Assembly: GCA_020692205.1 (NCBI GenBank)
Contig: JAIMKV010000010.1
Coordinates: 1-64,000, forward strand
Direction of reading: 5' to 3'
Length of the DNA stretch: 64,000 nucleotides
Origin: Myxosarcina sp. GA_180221_E-2-1-MAG-40_15
Lineage (GTDB): Bacteria > Cyanobacteriota > Cyanobacteriia > Cyanobacteriales > Xenococcaceae
A program made the position numbers and the translations under genes. Positions 8,982 to 17,656 of this stretch are shown piece by piece. Position 1 is the stretch's first letter, and each line of letters starts with the position of its first letter. The notes below the pieces were generated by a model. The model was not told the DNA's origin and searched no databases. It saw nothing but the letters and a program-made list of their open reading frames with translations.

Positions 8982-9347
8982 ATGTCAGGTAAATTGACGA
9001 CTCACGTTTTGGATACGGCAAATGGTTGTCCTGCCCAGGGAATTGCGATCGCACTTTGGCAACTAGACTCTAATCTCAACTTAGATTCCAAAACTTTATT
9101 AAGAACTACGCAAACTAATCATGATGGGCGTACAGACTTACCATTATTAGCCCCAGAAGAGATAGAGGTGGGAGTGTATGAATTAATTTTTACAGTGGGT
9201 AATTATTTTGCCCAGTATGCAGATTATCCTCAGCCGCTCTTTTTGGATCAAATTCCGATTCGTTTTGGTATTAGTGATCTGGAAGTTCACTATCATGTAC
9301 CTCTGCTGGTTTCGCCTTGGTCTTACAGTACCTATCGCGGCAGCTGA
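8982..9347 (+). CDS. uraH: 5-hydroxyisourate hydrolase, transthyretin-like
   Basis: 121 residues, the normal size of the transthyretin-like hydrolase. It opens 5-hydroxyisourate to OHCU, the second step of urate breakdown. The family marks are all present: LTTHVLDTANGCPAQG at the N-terminus (catalytic His), HDGRTD in the middle (Arg/Asp), HYHVPLLVSPWSYSTYRGS at the very end (His and the diagnostic Y-R-G-S tail). It acts as a tetramer in known members. No signal peptide, so cytoplasmic. It is cotranscribed with hpxO. Confidence 0.95.
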   Translation: MSGKLTTHVLDTANGCPAQGIAIALWQLDSNLNLDSKTLLRTTQTNHDGRTDLPLLAPEEIEVGVYELIFTVGNYFAQYADYPQPLFLDQIPIRFGISDLEVHYHVPLLVSPWSYSTYRGS

Positions 9348-9396
9348 AAACAACAAGCTTAAGAAAAAGTCAGTATGAAGTAACAATATTTGTTTC

Positions 9397-9442
9397 AAAA
9401 TAGCCATTATTGAGAGAAAAAGTTTTGTTCGACAGCTATTTT
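9397..9442. terminator. Possible bidirectional terminator between uraH and AGCS gene
   Basis: AAAATAGC (9397-9404) pairs with GCTATTTT (9435-9442) around a 30-nt loop between the two convergent genes. The stem is short and A/T-rich, so support is weak. Confidence 0.3.
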
Positions 9443-9465
9443 AATTCGGCGATCGCCAGATCACT

Positions 9466-11082
9466 TTAATGTTTAGAAGTTACTTCCTGACTTAAATTGC
9501 GACTGGCAACTTCATCATCATAGGTAAGCATTTGTCCCGAACCCAGACGCTCCATATAATCTTTGAGTTCTGAAGCGATCATTCCTGACAGCATATAACA
9601 GCCGATTAAATTAGGAATTGACATTGCCAAAATCATCATGTCACTAAAATCAAGCACGGCACCTAAGTTGACTACTGAGCCAACAAATACGCAAAAGACA
9701 AACAGAGCCTTGTAAATTAAGATGCTACTATTGCCAAATAAATATTCCCAAGCTTTTTCGCCATAATAACTCCAGGAAATCATAGTAGAAAAAGCAAACA
9801 AAGCTATAGCGATCGCCAAAATTACAGGAAACCAATTAACCACAGTAGCAAAAGATTCAGTGGTCAATAGCACTCCATCATCTATAGAGGTATCTTGATA
9901 AGTTCCAGTAATGACAATTACTAAAGCGGTCATATTACAAATAATAATTGTATCGATTAAAGGCTCTAATAAAGCTACTAAGCCTTCTCTGAGTGGTTCG
10001 TCGGTACGTGCTGCTGAATGAGCGATCGCCGCAGAGCCAACTCCTGCTTCATTAGAAAAAACACTGCGTCTAATTCCCTGCACCATTACGCCAATCAAGC
10101 CACCGCCCACTGCCTGAGGCGAAAAAGCCTCTCTGAAGATAGTAGCGATCGCGCTGGGAATTTCAGTAAAGTTAATTAAAATAATCCACAAGCAAGCAAG
10201 AATATAAATTACCGCCATCAAAGGAACTAGTCTACCCGTTATCGCAGCAATTCGACCAAGACCGCCAATGATGACGATTGCAACCAAAGCAGCTACAACT
10301 ATCCCAAAGAGCCAGTTGGGCAGATTGGGAATAATATTGGCTACAGCGGCATAAGACTGGTTTGCCTGGAACATATTCCCTCCCCCGAAAGAGCCAAGGA
10401 TACAGAGGATGGCAAACAAAGCTGCCAAACCTTTGCCTACTGGGCGTAGACCCAGATCTGATAAAGGACGAGAAATATAGTACATTGGTCCACCAGCCAC
10501 CGAGCCATCTGCTTTAACTCGTCGATACTTCTGAGATAAGGTACACTCGGTAAACTTACTGGACATGCCAAAAAAGCCTCCTAGTGTCATCCACAATACC
10601 GCCCCAGGTCCTCCAGTCTGTATAGCGATCGCCACTCCTGCAATGTTACCTAATCCAACAGTCCCCGATAGTGCCGTTGCCAATGCTTGAAAGTGAGATA
10701 CTTCTCCATCGTCATTAGGATCGTCATATTTACCCCGCACAATATCGATAGCATGCTTTAACCCGCGAACATTAATAAATCCCATCCGCAGCGTCAAGAA
10801 AATTGAGCCACAGATCAACCACAGCACAATTAGAGGAAAACCAGCAATTTCAAAAAAGAGAATTTTGTTTAGAACATCAACAAGTTGGGAGAAAATACTG
10901 TTAAGTGTACCAACAAAGCCTGCTGATGCTGTTTCCTCCGCAGCCTGCGCTATCTTTGGTAGAGCAAAGCTTAAAACTATGACTAAAGCTAAACATAGCT
11001 TCAATTTATATTTGAATTCAGATGATTGTTCTACAAGCTGTTTCAGTTTCAGCTTTGCGAGCAAGCATTGAATATTTTTCAT
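9466..11082 (-). CDS. Alanine/glycine:cation symporter with N-terminal signal-like leader
   Basis: 538 residues, AGCS family (AlsT/DagA), Na+ or H+-coupled uptake of alanine or glycine. Family motifs: SGTVGLGNIAGVAIAIQTGGPGA split across helices, GGPMYYI, FSNEAGVGSAAIAHSAARTDEP. About 11 helices. Unusual point: before the first family helix there are about 55 extra residues with a basic start, the hydrophobic CLALVIVLSFAL and then PKIAQAAEE, which looks like a cleavable signal peptide ending in AQA. Most bacterial members are 450-480 residues and lack this. It lies on the opposite strand between uraH and uraD, so it may be unrelated to purine use. Confidence 0.9.
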   Translation of the reverse strand: MKNIQCLLAKLKLKQLVEQSSEFKYKLKLCLALVIVLSFALPKIAQAAEETASAGFVGTLNSIFSQLVDVLNKILFFEIAGFPLIVLWLICGSIFLTLRMGFINVRGLKHAIDIVRGKYDDPNDDGEVSHFQALATALSGTVGLGNIAGVAIAIQTGGPGAVLWMTLGGFFGMSSKFTECTLSQKYRRVKADGSVAGGPMYYISRPLSDLGLRPVGKGLAALFAILCILGSFGGGNMFQANQSYAAVANIIPNLPNWLFGIVVAALVAIVIIGGLGRIAAITGRLVPLMAVIYILACLWIILINFTEIPSAIATIFREAFSPQAVGGGLIGVMVQGIRRSVFSNEAGVGSAAIAHSAARTDEPLREGLVALLEPLIDTIIICNMTALVIVITGTYQDTSIDDGVLLTTESFATVVNWFPVILAIAIALFAFSTMISWSYYGEKAWEYLFGNSSILIYKALFVFCVFVGSVVNLGAVLDFSDMMILAMSIPNLIGCYMLSGMIASELKDYMERLGSGQMLTYDDEVASRNLSQEVTSKH

Positions 11083-11192
11083 AGTATTTATAGTCTTTTT
11101 ACAATTTAAAGTTTAATTGTAGTAATTAAGTCGGTTTTGTTAATTATTGTGTTTTACGAAACAATAGACAGTAACATTTTCTACAAAAAATA

Positions 11193-11699
11193 ATGAATAA
11201 CCAACAATATGCGATCGCCCAACTAAATCAAATGCCCCAGGCGGAGTTCACCGCTGTTTTAGGCGAGATTTGGGAACAAACGCCCGAAATCGCGAATAAA
11301 GCCTGGTATAGTAAGCCTTTTAACGATCTAGAGGCTTTATATCAGTCTATGATTGCTGTAGTAAATAAGCTCAACGATGCCGAACAGTTGGCACTAATTA
11401 AAGCTCATCCCGATCTCGGTAGCAAAACAAAAATGGCCGAGGCTTCGGTACAAGAACAGGCAGGAATAGGTTTAGATCGCCTATCTGAGTCAGAATATCA
11501 GGGTTTTCAAGCACTTAATCAGGCTTATAAAGATAAGTTTGACTTTCCTTTTATTGTTGCAGTGAAAGATCAGACCAAAGAAAGTATCTTGGCAGCTTTT
11601 GCAACTCGTTTAGCAAACGATCAAGAATCAGAAAAACAACAGGCTTTAGCAGAAATTAGCCAAATTGCCCGTTGGCGACTAAAAACCATGATTGAATAG
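11193..11699 (+). CDS. uraD: OHCU decarboxylase
   Basis: 168 residues, the size of 2-oxo-4-hydroxy-4-carboxy-5-ureidoimidazoline decarboxylase (UraD/HpxQ), which makes S-allantoin in the third step of urate breakdown. The catalytic His lies in KAHPDLG (HPDLG at 72-76). FPFIVAVKDQTKESILAAF carries the family FIVAV segment, and ARWRLKTM forms the final helix. ATG start after an AT-rich leader. It is divergent from the symporter gene (110-nt gap), separated from hpxO-uraH only by that gene, and completes the three-enzyme route. No allantoinase is present in the window. Confidence 0.94.
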   Translation: MNNQQYAIAQLNQMPQAEFTAVLGEIWEQTPEIANKAWYSKPFNDLEALYQSMIAVVNKLNDAEQLALIKAHPDLGSKTKMAEASVQEQAGIGLDRLSESEYQGFQALNQAYKDKFDFPFIVAVKDQTKESILAAFATRLANDQESEKQQALAEISQIARWRLKTMIE

Positions 11700-11806
11700 T
11701 TAAGAATTAAGTTGAGGATTACGTTTGGTAATTTAGGTGACAAATGCGATCGCCATTATCTTACAAACTAAGCCTAAGTTTATCTCAATCAAAGGCTTAA
11801 ATATAG

Positions 11807-12946
11807 ATGAAAAGCAGTAAATTAACTCTTTATGCTCGAAATTGGTTATCTGTAATTATTTTAGCTGGATTTGCTTTAGCAGCTACCATCTTAGCTGCTA
11901 ATTCTCAATCAATGGAAAATGAAGCAGCCACTGATTACTTAGTTAAATCCACGCCAGAGAATGTCATCTGGGGAGAACTATTTACCTCTGACAGCGAGCC
12001 AATTTTAGAGGTAGAATCTGGAGCTGTGGTCACAATTGAAACCATATCCCACGAAGGTATCTTACCCGACCAGGGTGATACTGTAGAGTTTTTTACCGCA
12101 GCAGGAATTGACGCAGCAGACATTTTACCCGACCAGCTAGCAGTCAAAGAACAAATTGAAAGAACTGCACCAGGGCCTCATGTAATCACGGGTCCAATTT
12201 ATATTGAAGGTGCTGAACCAGGAGATGTTTTAGAAATCAAAACTTTGAGCATCGATTACCGGGTCCCTTATGGAGTAATTTCCAATCGTCATGCCAAGGG
12301 AGCTTTACCTGGAGAATATCCCGTTAATGATGCAGAGATATATACCAAAGTTATTCCTTTAGATATTGAACAAGGAATCGGAATTTTTCGTCCTGCTAAT
12401 CAAAGACCGAACATCGATTTGCCTCTCCAACCTTTTATGGGCATCATGGGAGTAGCTCCTGTCGATCCTGAAGAAGCCGTAAACTCAGTTCCACCAGGGA
12501 ACTATGGCGGCAATATAGACATCAAACATTTAACTGCGGGTTCGAGTTTGTATCTACCAGTACAAGTTCCAGGAGCGTTATTTTATACTGGCGATCCTCA
12601 CTGCGCTCAAGGAAATGGGGAAGTTGCTTTAACGGCAATTGAATGTTCTTTAACTCCCACTTTTGAATTAATTGTCCACAAAAATAAACAGCTAGAATCT
12701 CCCATGGGAGAAACCCCCGAAGCTTGGTTGGCAATTGGACTCGATGAAGATCTAGATGAGGCGATGAAAAAAGCCGTGCGCGAATCTTTACGAATCGTCG
12801 AGGATGAATATGGTTTGACCAAACAAGATGCTTTATTGTTTGGTAGTGCAGCAATTGATTACGAAGTTTCTCAAGTAGTTGATATCGTCAAAGGTATTCA
12901 TGGAGTTATTCCCAAAGATATACTGCAACCTCTAGAAGAAAAATAG
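11807..12946 (+). CDS. Exported acetamidase/formamidase family protein
   Basis: 379 residues. A signal peptide or anchor covers residues 1-32 (basic start, VIILAGFALAATILAA). The rest is the acetamidase/formamidase fold: GPHVITGPIYIEGAEPGD, then NYGGNIDIKHLTAGSSLYLPV, then FYTGDPHCAQGNGEVALTAIE, the conserved metal/active-site block of FmdA/AmdA. Family enzymes hydrolyse formamide, acetamide or related short amides to ammonia and the acid. It lies 107 nt after uraD on the same strand, so it may work on an amide or ureide outside the plasma membrane as a nitrogen-scavenging step; the substrate is not shown by sequence. Confidence 0.85.
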   Translation: MKSSKLTLYARNWLSVIILAGFALAATILAANSQSMENEAATDYLVKSTPENVIWGELFTSDSEPILEVESGAVVTIETISHEGILPDQGDTVEFFTAAGIDAADILPDQLAVKEQIERTAPGPHVITGPIYIEGAEPGDVLEIKTLSIDYRVPYGVISNRHAKGALPGEYPVNDAEIYTKVIPLDIEQGIGIFRPANQRPNIDLPLQPFMGIMGVAPVDPEEAVNSVPPGNYGGNIDIKHLTAGSSLYLPVQVPGALFYTGDPHCAQGNGEVALTAIECSLTPTFELIVHKNKQLESPMGETPEAWLAIGLDEDLDEAMKKAVRESLRIVEDEYGLTKQDALLFGSAAIDYEVSQVVDIVKGIHGVIPKDILQPLEEK

Positions 12947-13092
12947 GCAGTAGAGATAACTATCGGCTTGATCTATGACAGCTTACCCATACTTGCTTAC
13001 CAAAGTCGAGGGAACTGTCCTGCTTAAATAGAAGTAGAGTAGAAATGTTAGAACTCTCTACAGAAGCGCAAGTTGAGTTTAAACATTAGATC

Positions 13093-14427
13093 ATGCCTTA
13101 TATACATAACAGTGAAGTTGCTCGATTAATTAAGTCAGACTATAAATTAGCAGATCTGCAAAATTTGATTTCGCTATTACAGAAACAAGAAACGCTGAAT
13201 TTTCCGACTCTAGACAACGGTTTATTTCCTGCTGCCATTGTTTCAGACTCTAATGAATATACTGGATATGCTGCGGTATGGGTGCGAGACAATATTTATG
13301 TTGCTTATTCTCATTACGTTTGGGGAGAAAATGATCTAGCCCTCAAATGTGTTCGTTGTTTGATGCAGTATTTCCAAAAACACCAACATCGCTTTACCAA
13401 AATCATCGATGGCGAGGTGAATCCCGATGATGTGATGCAGCGTCCTCATGTACGATTTAATGGCGCAGATTTAACCGAAATTGACCAAAATTGGCAACAC
13501 GCCCAAAATGATGCCTTGGGTTATTTTCTCTGGTTTTACTGTCAGTTGATTAGCGATCGCCTTTTACAACCAAGTCCAGAAGAATTAGCAATTTTAAGCT
13601 TATTTGTCTTATATTTTAAGGCGATCGCCTATTGGCAAGACGAAGACAGTGGACATTGGGAAGAGGAACGTAAGGTTTCAGCTTCTAGTATCGGGGTTGT
13701 AGTTGCTAGTCTTCAGAGTTTGAGCAAGCTATTTAGCCAAGATTTATTAGTATCTGACTATTGCCAGTATCAAAACCAAACAATCTCCATTGAACTTTTA
13801 GATCATTTAATCAAACCAGGACTCAATGCACTAAAAACAATTTTGCCGGCTGAATCTAACCAACCTGATCGAGCGAGGCGTTATGATGCTGCGTTACTAT
13901 TTCTGATTTATCCTCTAGATATTTTAGATGATCTCACGGGCGATTCCGCTCCGCGAAGCAGCTTCGCAGATCGCATTATCGACGACGTAACTCAAAACCT
14001 CCAGGGTAAGTATGGTATTTCTCGCTATCTCAATGATTCTTTTTGGTGTCGCAACTACACCGATCTGCCTGAAAATATCCGCACTAGCATCTCTACAGAA
14101 CGAGAACAATGGCTGCAAGAACAGGGAAGGGAGTTACAAAAGGGAGAAGAAGCTCAATGGTGTATCTTTGACCCAATTATTTCCGCTATCTATGGAGTCA
14201 AGTTCCAAAAAACTCAGCAAACAGAGTATTTAGAACAACAAACTTTTTATCTCAATCGTTCCCTAGGACAATTAACCGCAACAGACAGTAAAGTTGGTGA
14301 GTTTAAATGTCCCGAACTGTATTATCTCAAGCAAGATCAATATGTTCCTAACGATGCTACACCGCTTTTATGGACGCAAGCTAATTTACATCTAGCATTA
14401 AAGATCATGGAACAAAGTTTAACTTGA
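13093..14427 (+). CDS. GH15-related glucoamylase/phosphorylase-kinase-like protein
   Basis: 444 residues of an alpha/alpha-barrel type. The segments WVRDNIYVAYSHYVW (62-76), QNDALGYFLWFYCQL, and EERKVSASSIGVVVASLQSL match the GH15-like domain of phosphorylase kinase alpha/beta subunits and the related cyanobacterial proteins; FDPIISAIYGV near 362 is also typical. The role in glucan metabolism is family knowledge only, and the substrate is unknown. Residues 284-293 (DSAPRSSFAD) are encoded by an inserted small palindromic repeat that keeps the frame. Start is the first ATG; the preceding gene ends 146 nt upstream. Confidence 0.75.
   Translation: MPYIHNSEVARLIKSDYKLADLQNLISLLQKQETLNFPTLDNGLFPAAIVSDSNEYTGYAAVWVRDNIYVAYSHYVWGENDLALKCVRCLMQYFQKHQHRFTKIIDGEVNPDDVMQRPHVRFNGADLTEIDQNWQHAQNDALGYFLWFYCQLISDRLLQPSPEELAILSLFVLYFKAIAYWQDEDSGHWEEERKVSASSIGVVVASLQSLSKLFSQDLLVSDYCQYQNQTISIELLDHLIKPGLNALKTILPAESNQPDRARRYDAALLFLIYPLDILDDLTGDSAPRSSFADRIIDDVTQNLQGKYGISRYLNDSFWCRNYTDLPENIRTSISTEREQWLQEQGRELQKGEEAQWCIFDPIISAIYGVKFQKTQQTEYLEQQTFYLNRSLGQLTATDSKVGEFKCPELYYLKQDQYVPNDATPLLWTQANLHLALKIMEQSLT
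13940..13974 (+). repeat. Small dispersed palindromic repeat inside GH15-like gene
   Basis: GCTCCGCGAAGCAGCTTCGC (13948-13967), flanked by GCGATTCC and AGATCGC, is a palindromic small dispersed repeat of the kind scattered through cyanobacterial genomes. It is read in frame as DSAPRSSFAD, so the insertion is tolerated as an extra surface loop. Confidence 0.65.
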
Positions 14428-14524
14428 ATTTCCCAGCTTCACAGCCAAGCCAATTTTTTTATTCAATAATGAGCGTATTAATAGAGTGGGTTGCTTACTA
14501 CATTTGTCTTGGATCTCAATTAAG

Positions 14525-15580
14525 TTAGACCGCTATTTGTTGATTACTGGTTGAGGAAGCGTGATAATTTAGCTGATCTTGCTCAAAGTATTTTACTTGG
14601 CGGGGTTCGAGATATACTTGTTGACCTAATTCCAACTCAAGGCGGGAAAATTCTTCTCGATTTAAATGAGCGCTAACCACGGAGCGATCGCCCAAAGCTA
14701 ATTCTAATTGAATTTCCCAGCCTAAATGAACAATTCGTTGAACCTTGGCCGCCACATGATGTTTTTGAGGAGTTTCAAAAATTTCTAGATCGTGGGGACG
14801 AACGAACAAGCGTGAGGCAGAATTAGCTCGATTAGTACGCTTAAAAAGCGGACTGGTGTGATCTAAAATATTAACTTCGCCGACAAAGCTCATCACAAAA
14901 GGATTGGCTGGATTATCATATACTTCTGCTGGTGTGCCAATTTGTTCGATTCTACCCTGGTTCATCACCACAATTTTATCGGCTACAGCCATTGCTTCTT
15001 CGCGATCATGAGTGACAAAAATACTAGTCAGATGTACCTCATCATGGAGGCGACGCAGCCAGTCGCGTAATTCTTGTCTGACTTTGGCATCTAATGCCCC
15101 AAAAGGTTCGTCGAGGAGTAAAACTTCAGGTTGAACTGCTAAAGCACGGGCAAGAGCAACTCGCTGTCTTTGTCCGCCAGAAAGCTGACTCGGATAGCGA
15201 TCGCCAAAACCTTGAAGCTGAATTAATTCTAGGAGTTCGTTAACTCTTTGTTTGATAGCTTGAGGCGATTTTTTACGGATATCCAGACCAAAGGAAATAT
15301 TTCGTCTAACGGTCAAATGTTTAAATAAAGCATAGTGTTGAAAGACAAAACCGATGTTGCGCTTTCTAATATCGAGATTGGTGGTATCGCGACCGTTGAT
15401 CTTAATTTTACCTTGATCGGGGGTTTCTAAACCAGCGACAGTTCGGAGTAAGGTGGATTTGCCTGAACCAGAAGGACCAAGCAAAGCAACCAAGGTTCCA
15501 GGTTTAACATCTAAATTGATGTTATCTAAAGCTTGAAAGTTACCAAATTTTTTGGATACTTGAGAGACTGTGATACTCAT
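14525..15580 (-). CDS. cysA: Sulfate/thiosulfate ABC transporter ATPase
   Basis: 351 residues. Walker [10 protein letters not shown] at 35-43, the signature [16 protein letters not shown], Walker [13 protein letters not shown], and the H-loop [14 protein letters not shown] are all present. The region after 235 is the TOBE-like regulatory domain ([12 protein letters not shown]). It powers sulfate and thiosulfate uptake with CysT and CysW. It is the last gene of the minus-strand operon sbpA - small ORF - cysT - cysW - cysA, 67 nt after cysW. The spacing and order match the well-known cyanobacterial sulfate locus. Confidence 0.95.
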   Translation of the reverse strand: MSITVSQVSKKFGNFQALDNINLDVKPGTLVALLGPSGSGKSTLLRTVAGLETPDQGKIKINGRDTTNLDIRKRNIGFVFQHYALFKHLTVRRNISFGLDIRKKSPQAIKQRVNELLELIQLQGFGDRYPSQLSGGQRQRVALARALAVQPEVLLLDEPFGALDAKVRQELRDWLRRLHDEVHLTSIFVTHDREEAMAVADKIVVMNQGRIEQIGTPAEVYDNPANPFVMSFVGEVNILDHTSPLFKRTNRANSASRLFVRPHDLEIFETPQKHHVAAKVQRIVHLGWEIQLELALGDRSVVSAHLNREEFSRLELELGQQVYLEPRQVKYFEQDQLNYHASSTSNQQIAV

Positions 15581-15647
15581 AAGACGTTGTTGATTTAAGG
15601 TATAAAATTGATAGTTAGACTATTCGTAGCCATTAGCTATTAGCTTT

Positions 15648-16451
15648 TTAATGATGGGTTCTTGTTTCGAGAATTTCTTTGAAAATTAAGGTTAATGCAC
15701 CTATTAAAGCTAAAATTGCTGCTGAACCAAAAGCAGCTTCTGCCTGATAGTTCTTATAAGCTTGTTCAACAAAAATCGGTAAAGTAGCTGTTTTGCCCAA
15801 AATACTGCCAGATACTACCGCTACTGCGCCAAATTCACCCAATGCTCTGGCATTAGTTAGAATAACGCCGTACAGTAAACCCCAGCGAATATTGGGTAAA
15901 GTAACGCGGTAAAAAACTTGCCAATCATTCGCGCCCAAGGTGCGAGCCGCGGTTTCTTGTTCTTCGCCAATTTCTTCTAGGACGGGAATGACTTCACGAG
16001 CGACAAAAGGCATGGTAACAAAGGCAGTCGCCAAGACAATTGCGGGAATAGCGAACAAGATTTTAATATTCAAACCTGCTAGTAAACCACCCAGCCAGCC
16101 ATTTCTACCATAAAGCAAGACGATAGCTAAGCCAGCGACAACGGGGGAAACTGAAAATGGTAGATCAATAATACTGAGTAATAAAGTACGACCGCGAAAC
16201 TGATTGCGACCAATTACCCAAGCAGCACAAAGACCAAAAATAGTATTGATGGGAACGGTGATCGCCGTAACGATGAGAGTCAATTTAGTAGCTTGCCAGA
16301 AATTTCGTTGATTGATTGAATTCCAAAAGACATCAATACCTTTATGAAAAGCTTCATAAAAAATGAAGATTGATGGCAGGAATATCAACACTGATACATA
16401 AATTAAGGCGATCGACAGTAAGATTACCGATGCTTTTGGTTTAGTCAGCAT
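15648..16451 (-). CDS. cysW: Sulfate ABC transporter permease CysW
   Basis: 267 residues with six membrane helices. The EAA loop reads EEQETAARTLGANDWQVFYR followed by TLPNIRWG, where the ATPase docks. LGEFGAVAVVSG and LPIFVEQAYKNYQAEAAF are diagnostic for CysW. Its ATG overlaps the stop of cysT by 11 nt (ATGCTGACTAA), which suggests translational coupling. It forms the membrane pore with CysT. Confidence 0.95.
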   Translation of the reverse strand: MLTKPKASVILLSIALIYVSVLIFLPSIFIFYEAFHKGIDVFWNSINQRNFWQATKLTLIVTAITVPINTIFGLCAAWVIGRNQFRGRTLLLSIIDLPFSVSPVVAGLAIVLLYGRNGWLGGLLAGLNIKILFAIPAIVLATAFVTMPFVAREVIPVLEEIGEEQETAARTLGANDWQVFYRVTLPNIRWGLLYGVILTNARALGEFGAVAVVSGSILGKTATLPIFVEQAYKNYQAEAAFGSAAILALIGALTLIFKEILETRTHH

Positions 16452-17295
16452 AACGACGACTCCACTGTTGTAAAAGATTGATGAGCAACAAAAGTATTAA
16501 AGAAACTAATAACAGCACAGTACCAATTACCGTTGCCCCATCGTAGTCATATTGCTCTAATTTTTGGAACACTAAAACAGGAGCAATTAAGTCTCTAAAA
16601 GGAATGCTCGATGCCACAATTACTACTGAACCATATTCCCCCACCGCTCTAGAAAGACCTAAAGCCATTCCCGTTAAAATTGCTGGAATTAATGGCGGTA
16701 AAATAACGCGCCAAAACGTCTGAGCTTCTGATGCACCTAAAGACCAAGCTGCTTGTTCGATTTCTGGTTCGAGTTCGAGTAATACTGGCTGCACGGTTCG
16801 GACGATAAAAGGTAAAGAAATAAACAGCATTGCCACAAACACCCCCAGTCTGGTAAAAGCAATCCTAATGCCGAAAGGTGCAAAGAGTTGCCCAATCCAA
16901 CCGCTATCGTTATAGATAGTTGCTAAAACCAACCCAGCTACAGAAGTAGGTACAGCAAAGGGAATATCGATCACCCCATCGAAGATTCTTCTACCAGGAA
17001 ACTGGTATCGGACTAAAATCCAGGCAACCAGAGTTCCCATAATGCCGTTGATCAGACCCGCAGCTAAAGCAGTGACAAAAGTAATTTCATAAGTAGAGCG
17101 GGCAAGTGGAGTGGTGGCAATTTGCCAGAATTCCACTGGACCAATAGTTAAAGACCTGGTAATTAAAGCTGCCAAAGGCAAGAGTAAGATTAAACTCAAA
17201 TAGCCGATGGTTATTACCCAAGGAAGAGAAATTCTGGTTGAGTGAGCCTGCTTATTTTGGCGAGTTGATGACAGATTGGGTTGAAGACTAGTCAT
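16441..17295 (-). CDS. cysT: Sulfate ABC transporter permease CysT
   Basis: 284 residues from the ATG at 17295 (MTSLQPNL). The open frame runs further to 17364, but that start would overlap the upstream small ORF and add residues not typical of CysT. Six membrane helices; EAA loop PEIEQAAWSLGASEAQTFWR; SRAVGEYGSVVIVASSIPFR and VLVFQKLEQYDYDGATVIG are CysT marks. It overlaps cysW at its 3' end. Confidence 0.94.
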   Translation of the reverse strand: MTSLQPNLSSTRQNKQAHSTRISLPWVITIGYLSLILLLPLAALITRSLTIGPVEFWQIATTPLARSTYEITFVTALAAGLINGIMGTLVAWILVRYQFPGRRIFDGVIDIPFAVPTSVAGLVLATIYNDSGWIGQLFAPFGIRIAFTRLGVFVAMLFISLPFIVRTVQPVLLELEPEIEQAAWSLGASEAQTFWRVILPPLIPAILTGMALGLSRAVGEYGSVVIVASSIPFRDLIAPVLVFQKLEQYDYDGATVIGTVLLLVSLILLLLINLLQQWSRRYAD

Positions 17296-17312
17296 ATTAT
17301 GGTTTACTTCCG

Positions 17313-17603
17313 CTATCGGGATGAAATTGTTAAATATTTTTCGATTAAAAGTACCCGCCAGCAAACAATTGTCAAAACTAAATCCTCAAATGTTCCTAAA
17401 ATTTCGACAAAATACCAGTCAAATTTATCAGTGCCAATTCCTGGCAACTTGTAAATACTCTTTAAATAGACCGTCGCGGCATTAGCTACATTCTGCAACA
17501 TAGACTCGGAAAAATCTTGCTTGGGAGTTTTAAGAGCCAATTTGACAATCAACAAATTACGACTATTGTGATGGTGATGAGGAGTAAGGTTATGGTTTTT
17601 CAT
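17313..17603 (-). CDS. Small unknown protein in the sulfate operon
   Basis: 96 residues from the ATG at 17603, which is preceded by AGGTG at good spacing (an earlier frame start at 17654 has no visible ribosome site). It begins MKNHNLTPHHHHNSRNLLIV, so it has a cluster of four His. No transmembrane helix or known domain is clear; the second half (FDWYFVEILGTFEDLVLTIV) is hydrophobic and acidic. It sits between sbpA (53 nt downstream of it) and cysT (17-nt gap) on the same strand, which suggests cotranscription. I do not recognise the family. Confidence 0.55.
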   Translation of the reverse strand: MKNHNLTPHHHHNSRNLLIVKLALKTPKQDFSESMLQNVANAATVYLKSIYKLPGIGTDKFDWYFVEILGTFEDLVLTIVCWRVLLIEKYLTISSR

Positions 17604-17656
17604 AATTGCACCTATAGCATTTTGGTAGTATTTTGGCTCGCTCAAATCAATCAAAA

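Noticed and set aside
12522-12854. 110-residue minus-strand ORF inside the acetamidase gene
   Set aside because: Antisense to a clear family domain, with no matching motif; a shadow frame.
17604-17654. Longer start for the small sulfate-operon protein
   Set aside because: No ribosome site upstream of 17654, while AGGTG precedes the ATG at 17603.
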